A stretch of 64,000 nt of DNA from Neobacillus niacini (GTDB taxonomy: Bacteria; Bacillota; Bacilli; Bacillales; Cytobacillaceae): positions 482,507 through 546,506 of the forward strand of contig NZ_BAWM01000152.1 in NCBI RefSeq assembly GCF_000759675.1. Reading direction: 5' to 3'. How positions within the stretch are numbered: position 1 is the first letter of the stretch; each line of letters begins with the position of its first letter. A model generated the notes under the pieces. The model had not been told where the DNA came from. It did not search any database and saw only the letters and a list, made by a program, of their open reading frames with translations. This document shows positions 7,964-16,699 of the stretch, piece after piece. Both the position numbers and the translations under genes were made by a program.

Positions 7964-8448
7964 GTCATACGATCATAAATTCTAAATTCATACTTATAAG
8001 GGTTTTTCTCATCCTTTATCCCTTTTTCACTGGAGACAAGCTCCCATTCACTTTCATTGAACTCCGGAAAATAGGTATCTCCCTCAAACTCTTTGTGAAT
8101 ATGTGTTATGTAGAGACGGTCTGCGTAAGCAAATGTTTCTTTGAAAATTTCAGCACCGCCAATGACGAAGATTTCATCATCTTGGTTTTTGCAATAATCT
8201 ACAAATTCCTCCATTGAGTAGAAAATTGTCACATCATTGCTCCTATAATCTATTTGACGAGTGATTACGATATTTTCTCTTCCTGGAAGAACCCGTCCGA
8301 TCGATTCGTGTGTTTTCCTGCCCATCGCAATCGGGTGGCCCATTGTCACTCGTTTGAAAAACTTTAAATCCTCCGGTAAGTGCCAAGGCAATTGATTGTC
8401 TTTGCCAATGACTCTGTTTTCATCCATAGCCACTATAAAGGAAATCAT
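7948..8448 (-). CDS. dfrA: Dihydrofolate reductase
   Basis: 166 aa, usual length. MISFIVAMDENRVIGKDNQLPWHLPEDLKFF is reduced here to its key parts: A-M-D start, NQLPWHLPEDL with the catalytic acid, then MGRKTHESIG for NADPH binding and VIGGAEIF. It reduces dihydrofolate, regenerating the cofactor oxidised by thymidylate synthase. The start overlaps the thyA stop by 4 nt, so the two are translationally coupled, the same pairing as in B. subtilis. Confidence 0.96.
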   Translation of the reverse strand: MISFIVAMDENRVIGKDNQLPWHLPEDLKFFKRVTMGHPIAMGRKTHESIGRVLPGRENIVITRQIDYRSNDVTIFYSMEEFVDYCKNQDDEIFVIGGAEIFKETFAYADRLYITHIHKEFEGDTYFPEFNESEWELVSSEKGIKDEKNPYKYEFRIYDRMTKGSH

Positions 8449-9239
8449 ACAGAGACAGCTCCTTTAATATGTGGGTGTGGATCATAACCTTCTAAAGCGA
8501 AATCTTCGAAAGCAAAAGAAAAAATATCCTTAACGCTTGGATTAATCCTCATTTTTGGTAATGAGCGAAGATCTCGATCCATTTGCATTTTTACTTGTTC
8601 TATATGGTTTTGATAAATATGAACATCACCAAACGAGTGAATAAATTCGCCAGGCTCCAGGTCACATACCTGCGCAATCATCATTGTCAATAATGCGTAT
8701 GAGGCGATATTGAATGGTACGCCAAGAAATACATCTGCTGAACGTTGATACAACTGACAGGATAATTTCCCATCGACTACGTAAAATTGGAACAAGCAAT
8801 GACACGGTGCCAACGCCATTTTATCAATCTCCGCCACATTCCAGGCATTTACTATCAGTCTTCTTGAGTTAGGACTGGTCTTGATTTGATGAATTAACTC
8901 ACTGATTTGGTCTACCGTCGTTCCATCTGCACCCGTCCATGAACGCCATTGATGTCCATATACTGGTCCTAGTTCGCCGTTTTCATCGGCCCATTCATTC
9001 CAAATTCGCACACCGTTTTCCTGTAAATAACGGACATTGGTATCACCATTTAAAAACCATAGTAATTCATAAATAATCGATTTTAAATGTAGTTTTTTAG
9101 TCGTTAGTAATGGAAAGCCTTCTTCCAAATTAAATCTCATTTGATAGCCAAAAGTACTGATCGTCCCTGTTCCGGTACGGTCTCCTTTTTCATGACCATT
9201 TTTCAAAACATGCTCGCATAGCTCTAAATATTGCTTCAA
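8445..9239 (-). CDS. thyA: Thymidylate synthase
   Basis: 264 aa, the E. coli ThyA/B. subtilis ThyB length. Active-site Cys in APCHCLFQFYV, the RSADVFLGVPFNIASYA folate/dUMP loop, and GDVHIYQNH are all present. Converts dUMP to dTMP using methylene-tetrahydrofolate. First gene of a two-gene operon with dfrA. Confidence 0.97.
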   Translation of the reverse strand: MKQYLELCEHVLKNGHEKGDRTGTGTISTFGYQMRFNLEEGFPLLTTKKLHLKSIIYELLWFLNGDTNVRYLQENGVRIWNEWADENGELGPVYGHQWRSWTGADGTTVDQISELIHQIKTSPNSRRLIVNAWNVAEIDKMALAPCHCLFQFYVVDGKLSCQLYQRSADVFLGVPFNIASYALLTMMIAQVCDLEPGEFIHSFGDVHIYQNHIEQVKMQMDRDLRSLPKMRINPSVKDIFSFAFEDFALEGYDPHPHIKGAVSV

Positions 9240-9278
9240 AAACCGACACTCCCTTGTCTTAACTCATATCTATTAAGT

Positions 9279-9983
9279 TTAGTGAAGTTGGGTGAAAAAT
9301 TCAAAGGTTTTTGGTACCTTTTTTCTTAAAATTTCTTTTGTCTCATTATTTAAGTAATACATTGCAAAGGTTTCAGCAAAATATTCCTCTGCGTGCAGGA
9401 TAAAGTAGGAATTTCCAGGAAACAAAATTCCTCTCTCTTCTTCCCAGATTAGTTGAAATTCTTTATTGTTGCTTACGTTCTGAAAAACTAGTTTATCGAC
9501 CGAATGTGCCATTTCGTGTAGTTCTAAGTTTACAGATCCATGACCTTTTCCTTTTTCACTGTGCCCTATTTTCACCAAAACCACCTTTGAGCCGCCTATC
9601 CCAGGGACATCATCCCATGTTGTTTGTGAATGGTACCCACGCGGTATTTGCCCGGCTAAGTAACGAGCTGTTTGGTTATCGGTTAATTTTCCAGTAAACA
9701 GTTTAAGGGATATATCCCTTTTGTTTATTTTATCTAAAAGAGGGTCAGGTAACTTTGCCATTCTATTAATAATCGCGGCTGCTTCTTTCTCATCAAAAAG
9801 GCTTTTTGGTAATATAATCATTTGGTTTAGTTGCTTGAGGGAGGGTTCGTTGATTATAAATTGATAGAGTTCAGAGTTTCTTGGATAATCACCAAGTGTA
9901 ATGCTGTCAAATGAGGCTTTAGAGGTGGTGATCATCGACAAAAATAATCCAGCCACGATGGAGGAAACAACCCATTTACGCAT
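9279..9983 (-). CDS. Secreted zinc metallopeptidase, anthrax lethal factor-like (ATLF) domain
   Basis: 234 aa. Cleavable signal peptide of about 23 residues (MRKWVVSSIVAGLFLSMITTSKA). The catalytic HExxH is ELHEMAHSVD, and the downstream glutamate motif is EEYFAETFAMYY, the pattern of the lethal-factor/Pro-Pro endopeptidase superfamily. The single catalytic domain, with no receptor-binding domain, suggests a household or host-directed secreted protease rather than a binary toxin. 40 bp upstream of thyA but in the same direction; co-transcription is possible. Confidence 0.8.
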   Translation of the reverse strand: MRKWVVSSIVAGLFLSMITTSKASFDSITLGDYPRNSELYQFIINEPSLKQLNQMIILPKSLFDEKEAAAIINRMAKLPDPLLDKINKRDISLKLFTGKLTDNQTARYLAGQIPRGYHSQTTWDDVPGIGGSKVVLVKIGHSEKGKGHGSVNLELHEMAHSVDKLVFQNVSNNKEFQLIWEEERGILFPGNSYFILHAEEYFAETFAMYYLNNETKEILRKKVPKTFEFFTQLH

Positions 9984-10220
9984 ATTATGATCCTCCTAGT
10001 AAAAAAAGTTCTTTACTAGAATTATAACATGGTAGATTATGCAGAAGGATTGGTAAGTAATAGGTATAAGTGGGGTTATTCTCCAATTGTCTTGATGCTT
10101 CAATGATACTAACACAGGCATAGCTGAAATATTCAGTTTAACGCTGATATATTTTATTGAAGAACGAAAGATACCTATTTTAATCGAAAAAACTCTACAA
10201 AACATCCAATAGATGCAAAG

Positions 10221-10246
10221 AAAAGCTGCCAATACCGGCAGCTTTT
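10221..10246 (-). terminator. Terminator of the terD/telA operon
   Basis: Perfect 10-bp stem AAAAGCTGCC / GGCAGCTTTT just after the last TerD gene. Confidence 0.85.
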
Positions 10247-10255
10247 CGTAAAAAT

Positions 10256-10834
10256 CTATACTTCTAATCCATAATTACGGCAAAGTGCGGCTAATCCGCC
10301 TGAAAATCCGCTTCCTATGGCGTTGAATTTCCATTCGCCGTTGTGACGATACAGTTCACAGATAACGACGGCAGTTTCTACCGAAAAGTCCTCTCCAAGG
10401 TCAAATCGAAGGATTTCTCGGTTAGTTTCTTCATCAAACAACCTTGCAAAGGCATTCGATACCTGTCCAAAGTTTTGGTTCCGAGCGTCTGCATCGTGAA
10501 TTGTGACAGCAATCGCAATCCGATGGACGTGCGGAGGAACCAGGCTGAAATCAATCCTTATTTGTTCGTCATCTCCGTCACCTTCACCCGTACGGTTATC
10601 TCCAGTATGTTCTACTCCACCAGAGGCGTGAACTAAATTATTATAAAAAATAAAGTCTAAGTCCTGGGTAACCCGTCCATTTGCGTCTGTTAAAAACGCG
10701 GATGCGTCAAGATCGAAGTCATGTCCACCAGAATAGCGGTTTGTGTCCCAGCCAAGACCAATAACACCCCTAATTAGTCCTGGATTCGTTTTCGTTAAAT
10801 CAATCCTTTGTCCCTTAGATAAATTGATGCCCAA
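10256..10834 (-). CDS. TerD family stress protein (paralogue 1)
   Basis: 192 aa, a single TerD domain. INLSKGQRIDLTKTNPGL opens the domain; GWDTNRYSGGHDFDLDASAF and GDNRTGEGDGDDEQI supply the acidic calcium-binding loops. Cytoplasmic, implicated with TerC in tellurite, phage and envelope stress resistance. Nearest relative in the window is the TerD at 20094-20675. It is the last gene of the yceG-telA-terD-terD run and has its own terminator. Confidence 0.92.
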   Translation of the reverse strand: MGINLSKGQRIDLTKTNPGLIRGVIGLGWDTNRYSGGHDFDLDASAFLTDANGRVTQDLDFIFYNNLVHASGGVEHTGDNRTGEGDGDDEQIRIDFSLVPPHVHRIAIAVTIHDADARNQNFGQVSNAFARLFDEETNREILRFDLGEDFSVETAVVICELYRHNGEWKFNAIGSGFSGGLAALCRNYGLEV

Positions 10835-10899
10835 CTATCTCACCTCTTTAGAACTTGATATAGGAATGAACAAGCAGGACTTGTTCCTAAGATGTTAGA

Positions 10900-11535
10900 T
10901 TAAGAATAAGAACGTACTACTTCACTTAAGCTTGCAGCGTTTGTACCAGTACCTACAGCTGCGAACTTCCATTCTGTGTTGTTACGATAAATTTCCCCAA
11001 CCACTAACGATGTTTTGCCACTATAATCATCAGATAAGTTATAACGAATCATCTCTTGACCATTAGATGGGTTTACTACACGAATAAATGCATTACGGAT
11101 CATGCCAAAATGCTGCTTTCTTTTTACACAATCATAAATATTAACAACAAATACAAGCTTTTGAACGCTTGCTGGAACACGGCTTAGTTCTACCATTACT
11201 TGTTCGTCGTCACCGTCTCCATCACCTGTTAAATTGTCTCCGGAGTGTTGAACACTGCCATCTTTACTCTTCAAGTTACCAAAGTAAATAACGTCATTGT
11301 TGTTCTGAATTTTATCGTTAGCACCAAGTAAAATAACAGATGCATCACAGTCAACATTTGCACCGCCGCCTGCTCCTCCGCCGCCAAACAATCCGCCGAA
11401 GAGACCTCCGCCTCCGCTTTTACCGCTTTGAACTGGGTCCCAGCCCAAACCTACCATGATTTTAGATAATCCTGGATTACCTTTTGTTAAATCTACTCTT
11501 TGACCTTTTTGTAAACTAATAGCCAAATCATTCAC
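10900..11535 (-). CDS. TerD family stress protein with glycine-rich insertion (paralogue 2)
   Basis: 211 aa. Same TerD start and GDNLTGDGDGDDEQV calcium loop as its paralogues, but after GWDPVQSG it carries an about 20-residue insertion of glycine and phenylalanine (GGGGLFGGLFGGGGAGGG) in place of the first acidic loop, which then reads NVDCDASV. Closest in type to B. subtilis YceC by length and position (inference). The insert may tether or oligomerise the protein. 64 bp before paralogue 1. Confidence 0.9.
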   Translation of the reverse strand: MNDLAISLQKGQRVDLTKGNPGLSKIMVGLGWDPVQSGKSGGGGLFGGLFGGGGAGGGANVDCDASVILLGANDKIQNNNDVIYFGNLKSKDGSVQHSGDNLTGDGDGDDEQVMVELSRVPASVQKLVFVVNIYDCVKRKQHFGMIRNAFIRVVNPSNGQEMIRYNLSDDYSGKTSLVVGEIYRNNTEWKFAAVGTGTNAASLSEVVRSYS

Positions 11536-11570
11536 CTCATTAATAAAATTTTGTTTTATATAACAATAAA

Positions 11571-12668
11571 TTAGTATTGTTGTTTCAATTTTTTAAAGTT
11601 ATCTTGCAGCTGTTCTAGACGTTTTGTTCCTTCAACACGCAAGCGTTTATTTTCTTCTTCAATGGCTCTTGTTTCTTGCATACCTTTAATGATAATGTTC
11701 CATGATTCTTCAATGGTCTCAATTTTAATGCTTGGACCGCCTGCAAGCCTTGCAATATCTGTGCTTTGCTTAGAAATGTTTTGCGCATTCTTCAGGAGCA
11801 TTTCATTGGTCCGGCGGTCAAGCTCACTCATCGAATCAGCAACTAGCTTCTGTCTTTTTGCAGCAACCGCTTGAATTAGACCATTCTTAAAGATTGGAAT
11901 AGTGGTTACGAAAGCGGAATTAATTTTTCCAATCAGCTTCGTATTTCCTCGCTGCAGCAAGCGGATTTGCGGTGCCGTCTGCAAGGATACCATTTTCGCC
12001 ATTTCAAGGTCGTAAATTCGCTGCTCTAAAGCCTCAATCGCATTTTTTAGTGTATCTAAATGCATAGAAGCAATCTGATCACCTGCGGCAACACGGGCTT
12101 CTAGTTGTGGCAATTGATTGTTTTTAAGCTCTTCTACCTTAAGTTCACCGGCAACGACATATTTTTCAAGTGTCATATAGTACTGGTAGTTTTGCTCATA
12201 CATTTGCTCCAGCATTTTGGTTGAATCAACCATTTCATGCTGATACTTGGAAATCTCTACGTATACCTTATCAATTTCAGAGCCCATTGATTGGTATTTG
12301 CCGAAGACCTTTTCAATCATCTTTTCGCCCTTTTTAAAGAGCTTTCCGAAAAATCCAGTTGAGGTTTTTTGGAAGTCCTTTGGATCGAACTTATCCATAA
12401 TTTTGGTAAGCTGCTTTAGAAGCTCGCCGGAATCTTCGACTTTCGTGGTGCGCATATTACCTAAGATTTGATCAGAGAAACGAGATATTTGAACCGCCGG
12501 TTCTTTCCCAAACTCTAAGATTTTAATTTGGTCCCTTTCATCAATGGACCTTGCCAGATTTTGAACTTCTGTTTCCTTTCGAAGGGCAAGTTTAATGTCT
12601 GAAATCTTTGCTTCATTAAGTGTATCTTCAGTTATTAAGTTAGCAGTTTGATTTTGTGGTAGATTCAC
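11571..12668 (-). CDS. Toxic anion resistance protein, TelA family (YceH-like)
   Basis: 365 aa, almost entirely helical and coiled-coil, as expected of TelA. Family motifs include KFDPKDF near residue 94, a GKLFKKGEKMIEKVFGKY segment, and APQIRLLQRGNTKLIGKI. Cytoplasmic or membrane-peripheral; linked to tellurite and cell-envelope stress, mechanism unknown. 3 bp downstream of yceG, so translationally linked. Confidence 0.92.
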   Translation of the reverse strand: MNLPQNQTANLITEDTLNEAKISDIKLALRKETEVQNLARSIDERDQIKILEFGKEPAVQISRFSDQILGNMRTTKVEDSGELLKQLTKIMDKFDPKDFQKTSTGFFGKLFKKGEKMIEKVFGKYQSMGSEIDKVYVEISKYQHEMVDSTKMLEQMYEQNYQYYMTLEKYVVAGELKVEELKNNQLPQLEARVAAGDQIASMHLDTLKNAIEALEQRIYDLEMAKMVSLQTAPQIRLLQRGNTKLIGKINSAFVTTIPIFKNGLIQAVAAKRQKLVADSMSELDRRTNEMLLKNAQNISKQSTDIARLAGGPSIKIETIEESWNIIIKGMQETRAIEEENKRLRVEGTKRLEQLQDNFKKLKQQY

Positions 12669-12671
12669 TCT

Positions 12672-14309
12672 TTAATCTCCCCTTAAATTTTTAATGATTC
12701 CTTGGAAGAATTTTTTCTTCAACTTAAAAGGTTCTTTATACTCTAATTCAAAAACAACATCCTCAAGCCAATGAGTATCATATAAACTATCATGTACGAA
12801 ATTTTCAATATCATTATGGCCTGGCGGATTATATACGATAATATCAATTCCAAATTGGTTTAAAAGCAGGATAAGGGCAGCATCCGATCTTGATAGCAAA
12901 CCGCGGCACTCATTGTTATAAATGATTAACTTCGGCACATGCTGAGAGTAATCAAATTTCTCCATTAATTGGATGATTTCTTTTGGTGTAAACATTGCCT
13001 GACTAAATAAGTAGATGCTTACCTCTTCCATGGTTTCCCCTGGTAATGACTTTAAACCCGGCTTTTCACAAATTCTTCGAATCGCATAGGCTATTCCCTT
13101 TTGTAATCCAGTTGGTAAAAATGAATACGGCCAATAATGAGACTGCATCATCACTTCAGGATTCAATAATCCGTCTCTTCCAAGTGCATTTCGGTAATGA
13201 AAGCGAAAATCGTTAGAGCTTGACCATGTAAACGGTAGTTGGCGAATCAACAATCTATGTTCAAATTCTGCAAGGTTTTGGATTCGATCCCAATACTCTT
13301 TTCGATTTTTACTAACCCCCTGTATTTTCGCAAACAGGGAAGGAATTTTCACCTGTCCGTTCTCAACCTCAAAGCCTGGTCGAACCATTGCAATCTCTTT
13401 TCCAAGAATAAACAATTCATCGTAGGTTGTTTTTAAGGTAATCGAAGACGGCGTATAATCCCTTAACTGCCATGGTTTATACAAACCAGAACCTTCCTGG
13501 TTAAGAATCGTTTCAATTTGCCTTGACGCGCGGTAGGCAACAGTGGTTTGGCGATTCCTTCTCTCTTTCGGAAATGGTTCAGCCTGCTGTTTGTTTGGAA
13601 ATTGGTGTGTAAAGATTTCCTCGTCTGAAAATCCTGCTAACACATCCTTGCCCTCAGGATGAAAAATAACTAAATCACAGCCAAGCTTCATTAAATAATA
13701 TACAAAATAAGACTGACTACTTTTCATATCTCCATACCATAAGAATTTTGGCAATTCCTTTTGCAGGTCAACACTCTCTAATAAAGGATTTAAATGGTTC
13801 ATCGACCACTTAATCACGTCGACTAGAACCCTTCTTAGTTCATGATTTTTTAATCCGTCCTTTTCACGCTGGGTAAAAAGTTCGAGCGTACTGATCATGG
13901 CTTCCCTTATTTTTCGATGAATGGCTGGAATTTTTGATTTATACAGTAGCTGCTCACCATCAAGAAAAGCGGTGAACCGATTGATCGAAAGCTTTTGTTC
14001 TTGACTGATATTTAACACCTTTTGAATCGATTGGAAGTGCTGATTATTAATATTTTTATTTAGTGACTCCTCACTTAATAAATGTAAGCAAGGTTCAGGT
14101 GATGAGACATAATCAAAGAGTTGATTGTAATACTCATCACTGTCAATCGGTATGCCAAGGAATTTCCCCAGTACTTGCCCAATCTGAATACTTCCCTTGT
14201 CTATAGAAAATTCTGGCCGTTCTGACAGGGGCGTTTTCAGCATATCAAGCCAATTTTCACATGAAAGGGATACAGGTCGGACATTCATTTGGTTGTATGG
14301 TAAATTCAT
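12672..14309 (-). CDS. YceG family protein (ter locus)
   Basis: 545 aa, the size of B. subtilis YceG (the yce stress protein, not the MltG-type lytic transglycosylase also called YceG). No membrane segment. Found only in ter/yce operons; function unknown. Its first residues (MNLPYNQ) echo those of TelA (MNLPQNQ). The DNA at both starts is alike too, so the leader may be duplicated. First gene of a run ending at the terminator at 10221. Confidence 0.82.
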   Translation of the reverse strand: MNLPYNQMNVRPVSLSCENWLDMLKTPLSERPEFSIDKGSIQIGQVLGKFLGIPIDSDEYYNQLFDYVSSPEPCLHLLSEESLNKNINNQHFQSIQKVLNISQEQKLSINRFTAFLDGEQLLYKSKIPAIHRKIREAMISTLELFTQREKDGLKNHELRRVLVDVIKWSMNHLNPLLESVDLQKELPKFLWYGDMKSSQSYFVYYLMKLGCDLVIFHPEGKDVLAGFSDEEIFTHQFPNKQQAEPFPKERRNRQTTVAYRASRQIETILNQEGSGLYKPWQLRDYTPSSITLKTTYDELFILGKEIAMVRPGFEVENGQVKIPSLFAKIQGVSKNRKEYWDRIQNLAEFEHRLLIRQLPFTWSSSNDFRFHYRNALGRDGLLNPEVMMQSHYWPYSFLPTGLQKGIAYAIRRICEKPGLKSLPGETMEEVSIYLFSQAMFTPKEIIQLMEKFDYSQHVPKLIIYNNECRGLLSRSDAALILLLNQFGIDIIVYNPPGHNDIENFVHDSLYDTHWLEDVVFELEYKEPFKLKKKFFQGIIKNLRGD

Positions 14310-14528
14310 TCATAATCCCTTCCCTCAAAAAAGCGAAAGATTTTTGGTTCGTTTTAGTCAAATTATGTAAGGGTATTCTTTACCATCATATCACAGTTAA
14401 ATAATTGGTTCATTGTTTATACGAAAGTAATCGTAAAATGTTTCATCCTGAAGGCAATTTCCTCATTTTTCACCTTTTTCCCTGTCCTTACATATTATTG
14501 GAGTACTCACATATAAGTAGGTGACTTC

Positions 14529-14774
14529 ATGAGGTTTTTATACAAGCGGCCAAGAATGGAAGATGTTAGCGAGGAATTAAGTATCATTATGGATTTAATG
14601 GTCTCGAAAACCTTCGTTATGATCGATTTGTTCTGGTTATGCTTACTTTTTACACTATTTCTTTCTCCCGTTCTTGCCACGGTTAGTATGTTTGTCTTAT
14701 TTTTTTGTGGTTCTTTTGCTTTGTTCGCTTCGATTTATTTTTATTTCTTTTATCCCTATATTAAAAATAGTTAA
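14529..14774 (+). CDS. Small two-TM membrane protein, hypothetical
   Basis: 81 aa, not recognised. A charged N-terminal third, then two hydrophobic helices (about 30-50 and 52-73), ending YPYIKNS. AGGTGAC 6 nt before the ATG is a good ribosome site. It lies on the opposite strand between the two minus-strand blocks of the ter locus and its end overlaps the HAD gene end by 4 nt. Partnership with the Ter proteins is only a positional guess. Confidence 0.55.
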   Translation: MRFLYKRPRMEDVSEELSIIMDLMVSKTFVMIDLFWLCLLFTLFLSPVLATVSMFVLFFCGSFALFASIYFYFFYPYIKNS

Positions 14775-15571
14775 ATTTTGAGTGATAATGCCTTAAGGAA
14801 ATGCTGGAGTATTTCTTCACCAGCAGCAACGCCGAGCTGGTTTGTCAGCGTGATATCAGCTGGTCCCTTCACTTTAAGGAGCTCTCCATGGCTTGGGACG
14901 AATCGATAGCGGCAGTTCTTTAGAAAATCCCAATCTAGAACAGAATCACCCGCGCCCGCCATTGCTTCCATTCCTTCTCGGTTACAAATAAATTCAAGTG
15001 CCTTCCCCTTACTAATCGCAGATGGTATAAAGTAGAGTTTTCTTCCTTGAAGACTCATTTTCCATCCGTATTTGACTGTAAGTTCACGAATTTCTGCTAG
15101 TTCAGATGGGGTCGGAAGACAATTTAATATATAGTAGAAAAATAGATTTTCAGCCTGCTTTCTTTCCCCATCCAATGTAATTCCAGCACTTTTTAAGGCA
15201 AAGTCTAATTCTTCCTCTGGTGCACATCCATTGTTTAATTGAAGTTCTAAATGTTCAGCCCATTCTTTTAAAGGTTCCCCATTATACAAGATATGAGCTC
15301 CATTTGACGTAATCGCATATGACAACGGTATTTCTTCTTCAAAAATCACAAACCTTTTAAATTGTTCTGTCGTCCTAGTTGTAACCGGGATAAACAAACT
15401 GTGCTTGCTGACTTCTTTTAACATTGAAAAAGCAGCTTCTGTCATATAACCTGTCCAGTTTCCTTTATTCCTTTCAACCGGCTTCAACACTTTATTCTCC
15501 GGAAAACCGAATTCTTCGATTGCCCGATTGGAATACATGATTGTTCGATCAAGATCCGATGCTAATATCAT
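14771..15571 (-). CDS. HAD-superfamily phosphatase of the ter biosynthetic module
   Basis: 266 aa. Motif I ILASDLDRTIMYSN holds the nucleophile Asp and acid Asp; the Lys is in ISKGKALEF; motif IV is MAGAGDSVLDWDFL. C2-cap type, close to sucrose-phosphatase/Cof groups by motif. HAD phosphatases are a recurring part of the ter-linked gene set proposed by Anantharaman, Iyer and Aravind (2012) to make a nucleoside-like metabolite. Coupled to the previous gene by a 4-nt ATGA overlap. Confidence 0.85.
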   Translation of the reverse strand: MILASDLDRTIMYSNRAIEEFGFPENKVLKPVERNKGNWTGYMTEAAFSMLKEVSKHSLFIPVTTRTTEQFKRFVIFEEEIPLSYAITSNGAHILYNGEPLKEWAEHLELQLNNGCAPEEELDFALKSAGITLDGERKQAENLFFYYILNCLPTPSELAEIRELTVKYGWKMSLQGRKLYFIPSAISKGKALEFICNREGMEAMAGAGDSVLDWDFLKNCRYRFVPSHGELLKVKGPADITLTNQLGVAAGEEILQHFLKALSLKI

Positions 15572-16689
15572 TTACTTGTCCCCTTAACCGATTTAATTAA
15601 ACCCATACACAAATAATTCATTTCCGGATATGCAGCCACCTCTACGCCTTTTTCTTCCGCTAGCATTAGGATATGTTTCACATAAGGGCTAGAAGGATCG
15701 CGCATTAGGATTTTCCACGGGACTCTTCGGAGAAGTACACGTGTGGTTTCCCCGACTCCTGGCTTAATATAATTCGTACTATCAATCTCAAATTCGGCTT
15801 GGATGTTTTTAACATCCTGCATACCCAAAAATTCAGTTTTAATATCCTCTTCTTCTCTTTGTAAAGCAATTCCTTCAGCTTCTTGAAAGATAGCAGGAAA
15901 TTCAGCTTCAATCATTTCGATATATTCATTGGAAACATCACTAGATAGAAGCTCCCGGTAATACTTAGCCCCGTGAAAATCGTGTTTACCGATATACTGG
16001 TTGTTTAATACAGTCCGGCTTACAAGGCCTGAGACGGTCGAATTTAAACAAGCACTTGGGATCAGGAAGTCCTCTCTCGTACCAAAAAGCGTGGTGCAAT
16101 AGCCTGGGTCGGCAATGACAGCAATTGTATCATCAAGGATGATTTTGTGATTACTTCCAAACTCCTGACATGCCTTTGTTAATTCAATCGAAATTGCTCC
16201 CTTTCCTGTCCAGCCATCCACGAACTGTATATTTCCGTCTGGATGTTTCGAGAGGATATAGTGAAGCGCATTTTCATCAATGCCTCTATCACGGATAATG
16301 GAAACACTATAGTGTGGTAAAGAAAGTCTAAAGCGTGATTTAATATATCTTTTAATCAGAATTCCAACAGGTGTTCCTGCTCTGGCTAGTGATACGAGGA
16401 TTGCTTCCTTCCCCTTAAGTCGATAGATTTGCTCCGCCACAATTCCAACGCAAAGTGCAACTTTACGCTTATATTCTGAGATGGTACTCCAAAACAAATC
16501 TACATATTCCTTTGGCGGCTGGTATTCAATCGGAAGTGATTCACTGTAATGCTGGCCAGATTGAATTCTCATTTCCCGATTTACGGTAGAATCTTCGAGT
16601 TTAATATCACTTAAATCCTTTAATAGAAAAAGAACATCATCCTCAGAATAACTTCCCATTTTAGCAGGCTGATTGGTTATGATAGACAT
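15568..16689 (-). CDS. StiP-family protein: PRTase-like domain plus PELOTA RNA-binding domain
   Basis: 373 aa. An N-terminal region (about 60-290) with a PRPP-loop-like FVDGWTGKGAI and RAGTPVGILIKRY, then a C-terminal domain (about 310-373) beginning GETTRVLLRRVPWKILMRD, typical of the PELOTA fold. Databases label the family cysteine protease StiP, but the motifs suggest a phosphoribosyltransferase relative. Substrate unknown. 10 bp after the preceding PRTase gene and overlapping the HAD gene. Confidence 0.82.
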   Translation of the reverse strand: MSIITNQPAKMGSYSEDDVLFLLKDLSDIKLEDSTVNREMRIQSGQHYSESLPIEYQPPKEYVDLFWSTISEYKRKVALCVGIVAEQIYRLKGKEAILVSLARAGTPVGILIKRYIKSRFRLSLPHYSVSIIRDRGIDENALHYILSKHPDGNIQFVDGWTGKGAISIELTKACQEFGSNHKIILDDTIAVIADPGYCTTLFGTREDFLIPSACLNSTVSGLVSRTVLNNQYIGKHDFHGAKYYRELLSSDVSNEYIEMIEAEFPAIFQEAEGIALQREEEDIKTEFLGMQDVKNIQAEFEIDSTNYIKPGVGETTRVLLRRVPWKILMRDPSSPYVKHILMLAEEKGVEVAAYPEMNYLCMGLIKSVKGTSK

Positions 16690-16699
16690 TCTTTCACCC

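Noticed and set aside
9279..9983. True lethal-factor toxin
   Set aside because: Only the small catalytic domain with a signal peptide is present; no PA-binding domain or partner genes.
9996..10232. 78-codon minus-strand ORF
   Set aside because: Low-complexity, no ribosome site, no family resemblance; it lies in the gap after the TerD terminator.
12672..14309. Endolytic transglycosylase MltG (also named YceG)
   Set aside because: No LysM-like or YceG/MltG catalytic motif or N-terminal TM; context is the ter locus.
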